A stretch of DNA of 34,167 bases from an uncultured Phycisphaerales bacterium (GTDB lineage Bacteria > Planctomycetota > Phycisphaerae > Tepidisphaerales > Tepidisphaeraceae): contig CAIQIQ010000157.1 of the NCBI GenBank assembly GCA_903871935.1, positions 1 through 34,167 on the forward strand. The letters are read 5' to 3'. Every line of letters begins with the position of its first letter. Positions within the stretch are counted from its first letter, which is position 1. The notes below the pieces were generated by a model. That model made no database searches, was not told the DNA's origin, and worked only from the letters and a program-made list of their open reading frames with translations. The position numbers and the translations under genes are program-made. Below are positions 14,152 through 22,315 of this stretch, in pieces.

Positions 14152-17100
14152 CTACAACTCCATTGTCAACCGCGGAAACAGCGCATCGAGCAGATCCGTC
14201 ATCTGCTGGTTCAGCATCGGGCTGATGGCCGTCTCGATCTGGTAGCACTCCTCAAACGCGCTGGTCGTCCCCAGCGCCAGACGCTGAATCGCCATGGGTG
14301 AGCCGCTGATCGTGATCTCTGGCGCCGCCGGGTTTGACAGCGCCTTGACCACCGCGATCTTCCCATGATCGACCACCAGCGTAGCGGCCTGTTCGGTTGA
14401 GCGCAGCGTGATCCGTCCGCACCACTTCGCCCATCCCTTGGCCTTTGCCAGCCGCCCCTCAAATGCCGGCAGCGCCTCGCGCAGATACTGCGCCAGCGAG
14501 TTGATCCGATAGAGTTCCACCCCGCCGCCTAGTTGAGTTCCATATCCCGCCCGGCGCAGCAGCCACGGCGTCTCCTGTTCACCCATCGGTCGCCAGTACT
14601 GCGTGTCGATCTTCTGCACGCCTTTGCGCAATAGCTCCGCATGCAGCTTCCACAGCAAGGCCTGCCCAACATGCTCACGCGGCGAGTAGGGGGGCTTCTT
14701 CTTGTCATCCTTCTGCTTTGCCTTGGCCTTCTTCTCTTTGGGCGCCTTTGGTTCCGCCACGGCCAGGCACTCCAAACCCGCTGCCTTCCCTTCATCATTC
14801 ACATTCGCCGCGGCAAAACCAACGATGCGGCCCGCGCGTCGCGCACACACCGCCACGCGTGTCTCCGGCCATCCGCCCACCTCGCGCACGTGGTCCGGAC
14901 GAACCACCCACTGCTCATTGGCGAACGCCATCAGCTCCACCTTCTGTGCGCAATCTGCCAGCACCACCTTCACGCCCTTGGGCGGTTTCACCGGCGACTC
15001 ACCCCGCAGGACCTTCTCGAACCTCACCCCGCGGTAATAGTCGCTCAGCCCGAAATCCCGGTACAGCGCATGCGCCACGTTCCGGGTTCCCGTGTGCAGG
15101 CTCGTCATCGCGCAGTCGCGGTCCCAGTGCCAGTCCAGTCCCGCCACCATACCCACCCGTGCAATCCCGCGACGCCGCCAGCGCGGCGCAGTGTGCACCC
15201 AGTCCACGTAGTACACTGAGAACCCGCCGCCATGCTGCGTCGGCCGGATTACCGGCGTCGAGTACACATTGCACACCTCATATCCATTGACGCACGGATT
15301 GGCTCGAATCTGCCCCCGTCCCTGCACCTTCACCGAGCACGCCGGATGATTCGCAAATGCGTACTTCTTCCCGCGCTCATCCCCAAGCTGCACCAGGGCG
15401 TATCCTGCCGCCAGGGCAAAGCGCGCATCCGATGCGCCCGCCGACTCAAGCAACGCATCGCAGGCGCTCTCCTCGCCGCATTCGCTTACCAGCGTTAACG
15501 CTGCAATCCCGCGCAATCCCCCGTCCGCACTGCTCAGGAACCGCTCCAACGCTCCTACCGCGCGAATATCGCGCCGCTGCGCCAGTCGAATGCCGGCCGC
15601 CAGTGCCTCTGCCACCTTTGCCGACCGCACCTTCTGTGCAACCTTGTCATCCTCCTTCAGATCCTCACCCATCCGGTCGGCCAGGAAACACGCCGCATCA
15701 TACCGATCCGATTCGATCTCACCGCTCTTCTCCACGAGCTTCGTCATCGCCGCCCGCATTGCCTTGCCCAATGCCTCCGATCCGGGCTTCTTCAGCGGCA
15801 TTTCGCGCACCGTATGCCCCCACCCGCGCAGCAGTCCATACACGCCCTTGCCCACCACCTGCGCCAGCAGCCACGCCATCACATCCAATTCCGACCACAG
15901 CCGGAAGGCCACATGCTTATACGCATCCTTCTCCGGCAGCAGTTTCATCGCTCGCGTCAGCACATCCGCGCCATATTTCTCCGCCACATCAAACCAGAAC
16001 TGCTTAAAGCTCGCCGGCGTATCCACCTCCGAATACACGCGGGCAAAATCCAACTTCTGTGCGCAGGTCGGGTGCGTCCGAATTGCCGTTAGCAGCAGAT
16101 CTGCCTGATCAGCATATCCGGTCGCGCGCAATACCCGATCCACCACAAACGGAACCATTGCCCGAACCGCCGCCCGCGGCTCATACCCGAATCGCGCCCA
16201 CAACAGTCGCTCAACAAGATGCGTTACCAGCATCGCCGCCGTTGCTGCATCCGATGCATCCACACCGATGTGCGACTTGATCCGGTCCGGATCGCCCCAT
16301 TCGCTCCGCCCGGCCGCGCCCGGCTCCAGCCAGATCCGCCACTGCTTCACCCCTTTATGCGTTGGCAGCAATTTCGTCACCACCGGCAACAGCCGCTGCG
16401 CCATCGACAGCACACGCTTTGCGTGCTCCTGCGTCGGCCGGCTCATGGTCAAAGCGATCTTCCCCACCGTCCTATGGACATCCGGATGGTCGATCAGCGC
16501 CACGGGACAATCTTTCAACTCCACCCGCGCTGGCGGATCCACAATCGCGATGAAATGCCCGGCGATGAAACCATTCCACCCGCTGAACATGGCCGTGTCA
16601 TGCACCACCAGCGCCCTGCCTTTGCCGTGTCGCGACCAGGCGGCCACCGGCAGCTTGTCCCGCCCACCCACCAACAGCACCGCCGCCTCAGCCGGAACCG
16701 CCAACGCCCCTGGCCGGTTCAACGGCACGTCCCCAACCTGCAGCCCCAACTCTCTTCCCACTTCCGTGAACTCGATATCTTCACGTTCAAACCCGCGCAC
16801 GCCGCCCTGATCCATCGGCAGGTTCTGTGATGAGAGGAACCGATACCCAAAGAGCCCGGCCACGGCGTTCTGTGCCAATGCCTTGGCATCCGGCTCACCC
16901 ACGGACAACCCATACTGCCCCGCGTTCGACGCCAGCACGAGCGTCCCGCCCCGGCGCACAAACCCCTCGATTGCCGCCAACTCTGCCGGCGAATACACGC
17001 TGCTGCCAACCGCAACGATCGAGAGCAGGTCATACCGCTTCAGCAGACTCGCCGACAACCCCTTGCGCAGATCCGTAGTGCGGAAGATGCTCGCTGGAGC

Positions 17101-17190
17101 CAGAGTCGCCGTACCAAGTCCATTGCCCAGATCGCGCGAACGATCCGACAGCACCCGCATCGGGCGTAGTCCAAGGAATCTCACCGCCAT
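14152..17190 (-). CDS. multidomain protein: GATase1-like, helical repeats, GNAT (Eis-like) and SCP2-like domains
   Basis: 1012 residues with no signal peptide. Residues about 1-250 resemble a class I glutamine-amidotransferase-like/DUF4350 fold (YDLLSIVAVGSSVYSPAELA, FVRRGGTLVLASNAGQYGL, HGKGRALVVHDTAMFSGWN), without an obvious Cys-His-Glu triad. Residues 250-470 have helical segments reminiscent of gluzincin-peptidase neighbours, but no HExxH. Residues 500-610 are HEAT-like. Residues 630-900 form a two-lobed GNAT region as in Eis, with the acetyl-CoA loop motif WRRRGIAR at 671-678 and HALYRDFGLSDYYRGVRFEK. It is interrupted by a lysine-rich linker (816-832). Residues 915-1012 look like the sterol-carrier-like domain that closes Eis proteins. 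A modifying acetyltransferase is plausible; the target is unknown. AAGGAG precedes the ATG. Confidence 0.7.
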   Translation of the reverse strand: MAVRFLGLRPMRVLSDRSRDLGNGLGTATLAPASIFRTTDLRKGLSASLLKRYDLLSIVAVGSSVYSPAELAAIEGFVRRGGTLVLASNAGQYGLSVGEPDAKALAQNAVAGLFGYRFLSSQNLPMDQGGVRGFEREDIEFTEVGRELGLQVGDVPLNRPGALAVPAEAAVLLVGGRDKLPVAAWSRHGKGRALVVHDTAMFSGWNGFIAGHFIAIVDPPARVELKDCPVALIDHPDVHRTVGKIALTMSRPTQEHAKRVLSMAQRLLPVVTKLLPTHKGVKQWRIWLEPGAAGRSEWGDPDRIKSHIGVDASDAATAAMLVTHLVERLLWARFGYEPRAAVRAMVPFVVDRVLRATGYADQADLLLTAIRTHPTCAQKLDFARVYSEVDTPASFKQFWFDVAEKYGADVLTRAMKLLPEKDAYKHVAFRLWSELDVMAWLLAQVVGKGVYGLLRGWGHTVREMPLKKPGSEALGKAMRAAMTKLVEKSGEIESDRYDAACFLADRMGEDLKEDDKVAQKVRSAKVAEALAAGIRLAQRRDIRAVGALERFLSSADGGLRGIAALTLVSECGEESACDALLESAGASDARFALAAGYALVQLGDERGKKYAFANHPACSVKVQGRGQIRANPCVNGYEVCNVYSTPVIRPTQHGGGFSVYYVDWVHTAPRWRRRGIARVGMVAGLDWHWDRDCAMTSLHTGTRNVAHALYRDFGLSDYYRGVRFEKVLRGESPVKPPKGVKVVLADCAQKVELMAFANEQWVVRPDHVREVGGWPETRVAVCARRAGRIVGFAAANVNDEGKAAGLECLAVAEPKAPKEKKAKAKQKDDKKKPPYSPREHVGQALLWKLHAELLRKGVQKIDTQYWRPMGEQETPWLLRRAGYGTQLGGGVELYRINSLAQYLREALPAFEGRLAKAKGWAKWCGRITLRSTEQAATLVVDHGKIAVVKALSNPAAPEITISGSPMAIQRLALGTTSAFEECYQIETAISPMLNQQMTDLLDALFPRLTMEL

Positions 17191-17387
17191 GCTTCTCCTT
17201 CCGCCAAACCCGCGGCCAGTACATCACCTTATCACGCCATTCTGAACCGAGATCGCGATAAGAAAGTCCCGCTGATTCTAACTCCGCTGGGCGCAAGTGG
17301 TAGCAAAATCCCGCCGCTTGCTTGTTGCCATCGCCGCTTTGGCGGACGGAATAGAGCCCGGGGTGAAGAGTGAATCCAAAAAAAGAA

Positions 17388-17416
17388 TTGACAAGCCTAT
17401 GCATGATGGCTAAATT
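17388..17416 (+). promoter_or_regulatory. sigma70-type promoter of the blaI-blaR1 operon
   Basis: TTGACA (17388-17393), a 17-base spacer, then TAAATT (17411-17416). This is a near-consensus -35 and spacing with a good -10, 40 bases before the BlaI start codon. The elements overlap inverted and direct repeats that probably form the repressor site. Confidence 0.8.
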
Positions 17417-17440
17417 CTTGGCATAGGCTAAATTCTTGGC
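17394..17440. promoter_or_regulatory. candidate BlaI operator: inverted and direct repeats over the promoter
   Basis: The 9-mer AGCCTATGC (17394-17402) has an exact inverted partner GCATAGGCT (17421-17429), flanking the -10 box. The 15-mer GGCTAAATTCTTGGC is directly repeated at 17408-17422 and 17426-17440. BlaI/MecI-type repressors bind dyads overlapping their own promoters, so autoregulation here is likely. The sequence is not the TACA/TGTA dyad of staphylococci. Confidence 0.6.
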
Positions 17441-17456
17441 TACACCGGAGATGCTT

Positions 17457-17846
17457 ATGCCTGCCGTGGAATCTCTCAGCCGTCGCGAACGTCAGATCAT
17501 GGAGGTCATCTACACGCGTGGCCGGGCGTCGGCTGCCCAGGTGGTTGCCGACTTGCCTGATCCGCCGGGAAAGACCGCCGTCAGGACACTATTGACCATT
17601 CTTGAGCGCAAGGGACATCTGACCCATCAGGAAGAGTCAGGCGCCTACATCTACGCGCCCACCCGTCCCCGCGAACAAGCCGCCCAGTCAGCGCTGCGCA
17701 AGGTCCTGCAGACCTTCTTCGGCGGCTCGCTCGAACAGGCGGTGGCCGCCCACCTGGCGGACGACCAATCGCAGATCGACGATGCTGAACTCAAGCGGCT
17801 GGCGAAACTGATCCGCCAGGCCAAACGGGAAGGAGAGGTGAAGTGA
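17457..17846 (+). CDS. blaI: BlaI/MecI/CopY-family winged-helix transcriptional repressor
   Basis: 129 residues. The N-terminal winged helix begins LSRRERQIMEVIYTRGRASA and includes PGKTAVRTLLTILERKGHLT, the recognition helix pattern of the BlaI/Penicillinase_R family, followed by the wing (SGAYIYAPT). The C-terminal helices for dimerisation cover about 75-129. The ATG at 17457 is preferred over in-frame starts at 17436 (TTG) and 17451 because GGAG lies 6 bases before it. It overlaps the BlaR1-like gene at one base (TGATG), so the pair is one operon. In known systems the partner protease leads to BlaI cleavage and derepression. A beta-lactam response should not be assumed here, because no penicillin-binding domain is present in the partner. 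Confidence 0.9.
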   Translation: MPAVESLSRRERQIMEVIYTRGRASAAQVVADLPDPPGKTAVRTLLTILERKGHLTHQEESGAYIYAPTRPREQAAQSALRKVLQTFFGGSLEQAVAAHLADDQSQIDDAELKRLAKLIRQAKREGEVK

Positions 17847-20800
17847 TGCAATACGAGTCGATCTGGGTCGCTCTCATAATCGATGCGGCCGTGAAATCGG
17901 CGGTGCTGCTGGCAGCCGGCTGGCTGGGGGCTCTCTTCATCATGCGGCGGATGTCGGCCGCCCGGCGTCATTTGCTGTGGGCGGCGATGCTCTGCGCCTG
18001 CCTTTTGATGCCGCTGCTATCGCTGGCCCTGCCGCAGTGGCGGGTGCTGCCCAACTGGAGTGCTCAGCAGCCCCAGATCCCCGTGGCATCCACGCCGACG
18101 CAGTTTCGGCTAACGCCGCCCGCGCCCGCGGATGGGGCGTGGCAGAATGCTCCTGCGCTACCCGCGATAGAGAACGCGGCCCCGGCAATTGCTGCTCCGC
18201 AGTTGCCGGCGCATCCGGCGTGGTGGCGCGGGCTATCCTGGCAACAGTGGGCGATGCTTGCATGGGGAATCGGAGTCGCCGCGTGTCTGCTGCCGCTATT
18301 GATCGGCCGTCTGGCCATTGCCCGCGTGTGCCATCGGAAGCGACCCTATTACGGTTACGAATCCAGCATCGCCATCCTCCTGTCGCCGCGTTGTCACATG
18401 CCGATGGCCTACGGGATTCTGCGACGTCGAGTGGTTTTGCCCGACGAGGCGGAATTCTGGCCGGAGGAAAGGGTGCGGGCAGTGCTAGAGCATGAGCTGG
18501 CGCACATCCGCCGCCGCGATTGCCTGTGGCAACTGCTGGGGCAATTGGCCCGGGCGATGTACTGGTGCAATCCCTTGTTGTGGATCACATACCGGCAACT
18601 GCTCTGCGAAAGCGAACGGGCATGCGATGATGCCGTACTGGCTCGCGGCGCACAGGCCTCGAACTATGCCGAGCACCTGATGGCGATCGCCACCGCCGGG
18701 CGCTCGGATGCGCTTCTCGCGGCGGCCGCCATCGCCATGGCCCGGCCGACCACATTGGAGGGAAGACTCTTGGCGATTCTCGACAGCGCCCGCAGCCGCA
18801 AGCGGGTCTCCTTCATCACCGGCGTGATCGTGCTGCTTGTGCTGGCGGGGCTCGCCGTGCCGCTGGCAATGCTGCGAGCGGCCAATGGGCAGAATGTCCA
18901 GCCCAAGGCGGAGTCGTGGCAAGCACTTGTTGAGATTGCTATGCCAGTCGGACCTGCTTTCATCAGCAAGAACGGTCTCGTGTTCACGTTTGCGGAACCC
19001 TATGAAAAGAACGGAGCTACCGTCATTACAGTGTCGCATGAAGCCCTGGATGCCGAACACCGTATTGTTGCAGTTGGCAAGAATGGCGAGTTGCATCCTG
19101 GTCGCCTTTCTGGAGGTGGTCAAGGCGGGAAGATCCGTCAAGACACAGCCGTTTTTGATGGAGTGACGCTACAGCAGATTCGCTCGTTCCAGATTCAACT
19201 GCTAAAGAGAAACCTGACCAGTTCGCAGACAAGGCGGTATACAAATGTCGTTCTGCTTGTGAACAACCATCGCTTCGGCGCAACAAATGGAATGACGATT
19301 GACGTGGGATTGTCCGGAGAAGGCGAATGTGGCCACCCGGGCGCTGTCTCGAAGGTGTCATATCGGTTCGTGGGGTCCAGTGACCAGGGGGATACCTACG
19401 AATTGACACGAGTGTTTCCCAGCGACGGGGCAACCCCGTCTTCGGCAAGCGCAACAGTCACATATAAAGGCGAAGCGATCACGGTATGGGAAGACAGTGT
19501 TCAGAGAATCGTGCTTAAGCCGAAGGCACAACCCACGACGACCCAGGCTGATCCAGATGGTCGCCTGGATTCTTCGGTGGCAGGCCAACCTGTGGCAACA
19601 GATCCGGTTGCACCGCCCGTGCCTACGGCCCCTCGTGCAACTACGACCCAGGCGGCAACGCGCCCGGCGTCGACAACCGGCCGGCTGGACTTCCGGATTG
19701 CGGTCGCCACCACCGGCATCTCGCCCGAGCGGAGGCGTGATATGCTTCAGCAGTTGCTCCAGCATGGCCCCGATGTACCAGCAGATGCGGCATCCGATCT
19801 GATCTGGGTTGAAGCTGCCGTATCCGAGCCATCGCTCCTCATCGTCGACCATCAGGGGAAGCACTACGTGCTGCTCTCCAACGATCCCAAGCACACGATG
19901 CTCTACGACGGCACGTGGGGTCTCACCAAGGTGTTTGCCACAACCAACGACATGGCCATTCCGGCCGTCGGATTCAGATTCGATGATGCCGGTGCAGCGA
20001 AGTTCAAGGAGCTGACCTCAACGCATCTCAAGCAGATGGTGGCATGCGCGCTCGATGGCAAGGTGATCTCAACCGCCACGATCCAGAGTGTCATCAGCCG
20101 CTCAGGCATCATCTCCGCAGAGAAGATGACGAAGGAAGAGGCGGCGCGGATCATCGAAGCACTCAACGCGAGGATAGCGGCAGGGATCGCTGCAAGCATT
20201 CCCGCGGACGCCATTGCGCTGAAGCTCGTTCCGGCACAATCGGGCGGCGAGTATCCAGTGTTTGCGATGCGGCCCGGCGCCAGCCCCGTGTTCACATGGA
20301 CGCTTCCGGCCGAGCCGAAGATCGACTACTTGGGCCTTTTCGTGATTGGAGTGCTGACATCCCATCTCGACGCCTATCCGCAGCAGAACCTGTGGCGTGC
20401 GATGAATGACATCAGGCTTGGGCAGTGGTGCGTGTTGGGGTTCCCGGGTGATGGGCGGACAATCCAGTATGGGACTGCGCCGAAGGCTGATGGCCCCATG
20501 ACCGTCACACCGGCGCGCGAGCTTCAGGAGGGTTTCTATCTCGTGGCACTCAACGGCTACCAGGGCCAGTACAACCCGCAGGAGGGCCGGCAGCCAGTGG
20601 TTCGTGGCACCTGCATTCTGAAGGTCGGCAACCCCACCGATCCGCCTAAGCCCGACTTCTCCAAGTTCACCGTCGACCAGATGCAGGCGGTGCTCCAGGG
20701 ATTCGTCGAAGACTTCTTCTCCGCCAACTACCGCGACATCACCGCCCGCAAGACGCTCGAATGGGGCAAAGTCCAGAAGCTCGACAACGGCAACTGGCAG

Positions 20801-20932
20801 ATCCGCTACAAGTACGAAGCGACGATCTGGAACAAGGACAAGGTCATCCAGGACAAGCTCTTCACCTTCACGCCGGAGGGCGGATTTGTCGAGGTCAAGG
20901 ATACACCGCCGCCGTTCCGGAATAATCAATAA
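17846..20932 (+). CDS. BlaR1-type M56 membrane protease with a SecD P1-head-like sensor domain
   Basis: 1028 residues. Membrane helices lie at about 5-33, 41-62, 134-153 and 322-343. The M56 zinc-protease site is HELAH (216-220), with a likely third ligand in ESERACDD (255-262). The part after the last helix is extracytoplasmic and unusually large. Residues 350-560 are a beta-rich domain I do not recognise, followed by a Thr/Pro/Ala linker (560-610). Residues about 655-760 match the SecD P1 head, with KVISTATIQSVISRSGIIS (739-757) identical to the SecDF encoded at 3516-6866. An unrecognised C-terminal domain follows (785-1028). There is no beta-lactam-binding domain. The protease presumably signals to the co-encoded BlaI. 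The ATG at 17846 overlaps the blaI stop; GTG at 17843 is an alternative. Confidence 0.85.
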   Translation: MQYESIWVALIIDAAVKSAVLLAAGWLGALFIMRRMSAARRHLLWAAMLCACLLMPLLSLALPQWRVLPNWSAQQPQIPVASTPTQFRLTPPAPADGAWQNAPALPAIENAAPAIAAPQLPAHPAWWRGLSWQQWAMLAWGIGVAACLLPLLIGRLAIARVCHRKRPYYGYESSIAILLSPRCHMPMAYGILRRRVVLPDEAEFWPEERVRAVLEHELAHIRRRDCLWQLLGQLARAMYWCNPLLWITYRQLLCESERACDDAVLARGAQASNYAEHLMAIATAGRSDALLAAAAIAMARPTTLEGRLLAILDSARSRKRVSFITGVIVLLVLAGLAVPLAMLRAANGQNVQPKAESWQALVEIAMPVGPAFISKNGLVFTFAEPYEKNGATVITVSHEALDAEHRIVAVGKNGELHPGRLSGGGQGGKIRQDTAVFDGVTLQQIRSFQIQLLKRNLTSSQTRRYTNVVLLVNNHRFGATNGMTIDVGLSGEGECGHPGAVSKVSYRFVGSSDQGDTYELTRVFPSDGATPSSASATVTYKGEAITVWEDSVQRIVLKPKAQPTTTQADPDGRLDSSVAGQPVATDPVAPPVPTAPRATTTQAATRPASTTGRLDFRIAVATTGISPERRRDMLQQLLQHGPDVPADAASDLIWVEAAVSEPSLLIVDHQGKHYVLLSNDPKHTMLYDGTWGLTKVFATTNDMAIPAVGFRFDDAGAAKFKELTSTHLKQMVACALDGKVISTATIQSVISRSGIISAEKMTKEEAARIIEALNARIAAGIAASIPADAIALKLVPAQSGGEYPVFAMRPGASPVFTWTLPAEPKIDYLGLFVIGVLTSHLDAYPQQNLWRAMNDIRLGQWCVLGFPGDGRTIQYGTAPKADGPMTVTPARELQEGFYLVALNGYQGQYNPQEGRQPVVRGTCILKVGNPTDPPKPDFSKFTVDQMQAVLQGFVEDFFSANYRDITARKTLEWGKVQKLDNGNWQIRYKYEATIWNKDKVIQDKLFTFTPEGGFVEVKDTPPPFRNNQ

Positions 20933-20938
20933 TCACTA
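20919..20938. repeat. 20-base exact repeat, copy 2 (first copy at 10055-10074)
   Basis: GGAATAATCAATAATCACTA spans the last codons and the stop of the BlaR1-type gene (RNNQ-stop) and reaches the 3' end of the convergent MFS gene. It is identical to the intergenic copy at 10055. Confidence 0.7.
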
Positions 20939-22123
20939 CCGCTGTACCTTATCCGCTCTGGGCAACATCATCACCGGCACCAGCGTCACCACCGCCATCA
21001 CCGCCCCCATATAGAACGCCCACTCATACCCATAAAGCTTCCACAGCACCCCGCCCACCAGCGGCATCAGCACCGCTGCCACATGATTCGCCGCCACACC
21101 GGCCGACAATGTCGCCGTATGCTCCTCGGGCGGCGCCAGCCGGCCGACATACGTGGTCAACGCCATGTTGCACGAGAACAGCACACTGTCCGCCACGTAC
21201 AGTCCATACAGCACATATGCATGGTGTATCCTTGCATAGCACGCGCACACGACTGCCATGCTTGCGTAATAGAACAGCAGCACCTTCTGCTCGCCCAGCT
21301 TGTCGATGATCCGCCCCGTCAGTGGCGCCACAAACCACCCCAGCGTCTGGGTGATCAGCGCCAGCACCAACATCAGTCCTAACGGCGTTTTATACTCTCG
21401 CACCAGCATGAACCCCGCAAACGCGATGAAGATCTGCTTTCGCCACCCCTCCAGGAACTGCAGCACATAGTACAGCCAGTACTTCTTGCGAATGATCAGC
21501 CGCGCCCCCGGCGCCTTGATATCCTTCGGAATCCGCGAGCAGAAGAACGCCGCTGCCAGCCCCGCCGCTCCGGCCAGCAGGAACATTGGCCGAACCGTCA
21601 TTCCCAGGAAATGCAGCCCCAGCGCCAGCGCAATCGCGCTGGCCGATCCGATTGCCCCGGCCGCCCCCAGCGTCCCCATCGCCTTGCCCTCTCTTCCCCT
21701 GTCTCCTAGCGCCATGGCCATCGATCCCGGCAGCGGCATCCACACATGGAACCCCTGGCTCCACACAAAACTCGCGGCCACCAGCCACCCGAACGATGGC
21801 ACAGCCGAATACGCCGACAGCCCCGCCGACATCAGCACCAGCATGATCACGCCGATCCGCGGCTCGCTCATCCCCGTCAGTAGCGCCAGAATCCCCAACG
21901 CAATAATGCCGCAGCTCTCCCGCGATCCCTCCAGCATTCCCTGCTGCTCGCCGCTGATCGCCATCGTTTGCGCCACAAAGTTCGGGTTCAGCCCCACCTG
22001 CAGCGACAGAGCAAACCCGACCATCGCCACCGTCAGCGCCAGGAAGAACCGCCCGCGCTTCCGCGCAGCTTCCTGGGCTGCGGCAGGCACATGCTCCAAC
22101 ACGACTGGATCGACTTGGGCCAA
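20936..22123 (-). CDS. major facilitator superfamily (MFS) transporter
   Basis: 395 residues with about 12 hydrophobic helices. The first is FFLALTVAMVGFALSLQVGL. A cytoplasmic loop (IPKDIKAPGARLIIRKKYW) divides the two halves, and LTGRIIDKLGEQKVLLFYYA is the MFS motif-A-like loop after helix 8. It is an inner-membrane carrier of unknown substrate. The start is TTG 22121-22123, giving MAQVDPVVLE, with GGAGG 6 bases upstream; the frame contains no better ATG near the N-terminus. It ends 3 bases from the convergent BlaR1-type gene. Confidence 0.88.
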   Translation of the reverse strand: MAQVDPVVLEHVPAAAQEAARKRGRFFLALTVAMVGFALSLQVGLNPNFVAQTMAISGEQQGMLEGSRESCGIIALGILALLTGMSEPRIGVIMLVLMSAGLSAYSAVPSFGWLVAASFVWSQGFHVWMPLPGSMAMALGDRGREGKAMGTLGAAGAIGSASAIALALGLHFLGMTVRPMFLLAGAAGLAAAFFCSRIPKDIKAPGARLIIRKKYWLYYVLQFLEGWRKQIFIAFAGFMLVREYKTPLGLMLVLALITQTLGWFVAPLTGRIIDKLGEQKVLLFYYASMAVVCACYARIHHAYVLYGLYVADSVLFSCNMALTTYVGRLAPPEEHTATLSAGVAANHVAAVLMPLVGGVLWKLYGYEWAFYMGAVMAVVTLVPVMMLPRADKVQR

Positions 22124-22240
22124 AGCAATCCTCCATAAGGATCACCCCAAGGCTACTTGCCCGCGCGGGAAATGCAAAATGCGAAATGGCAAAGGGCCGA
22201 ATGTAGTTACGCTAACCAACTGCGCCCCGGTTCATTCTTT

Positions 22241-22269
22241 TTGCCACAGAGTTATCGGCAAGGTAGAGT
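22241..22269 (+). promoter_or_regulatory. promoter of the secreted propeller gene
   Basis: TTGCCA (22241-22246), 17 bases, TAGAGT (22264-22269). A GGAG ribosome site stands 4 bases before the ATG at 22316, so this transcript would have a normal leader. The same intergenic region contains a degenerate AAATGC-type tandem (about 22168-22190). Confidence 0.55.
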
Positions 22270-22315
22270 GGATGGTGGCAATTGGCGGCGGCGCGTCATT
22301 TAACTATGGAGCATC

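Noticed and set aside
14042..14248. N-terminal extension of the DUF2892 frame
   Set aside because: The extension overlaps the 3' end of the large GNAT-containing gene, reads like random sequence, and a strong GGGGAG site marks the ATG at 14041.
17030..17404. 124-residue minus-strand frame before the large multidomain gene
   Set aside because: It overlaps the N-terminal coding part of that gene in another frame, has no ribosome site, and covers the blaI promoter region.
22168..22195. AAATGC-type tandem (GGAAATGCAAAATGCGAAATGG)
   Set aside because: Considered as a repeat array, but only about three degenerate units are present. Too short and imperfect to call more than low-complexity sequence.
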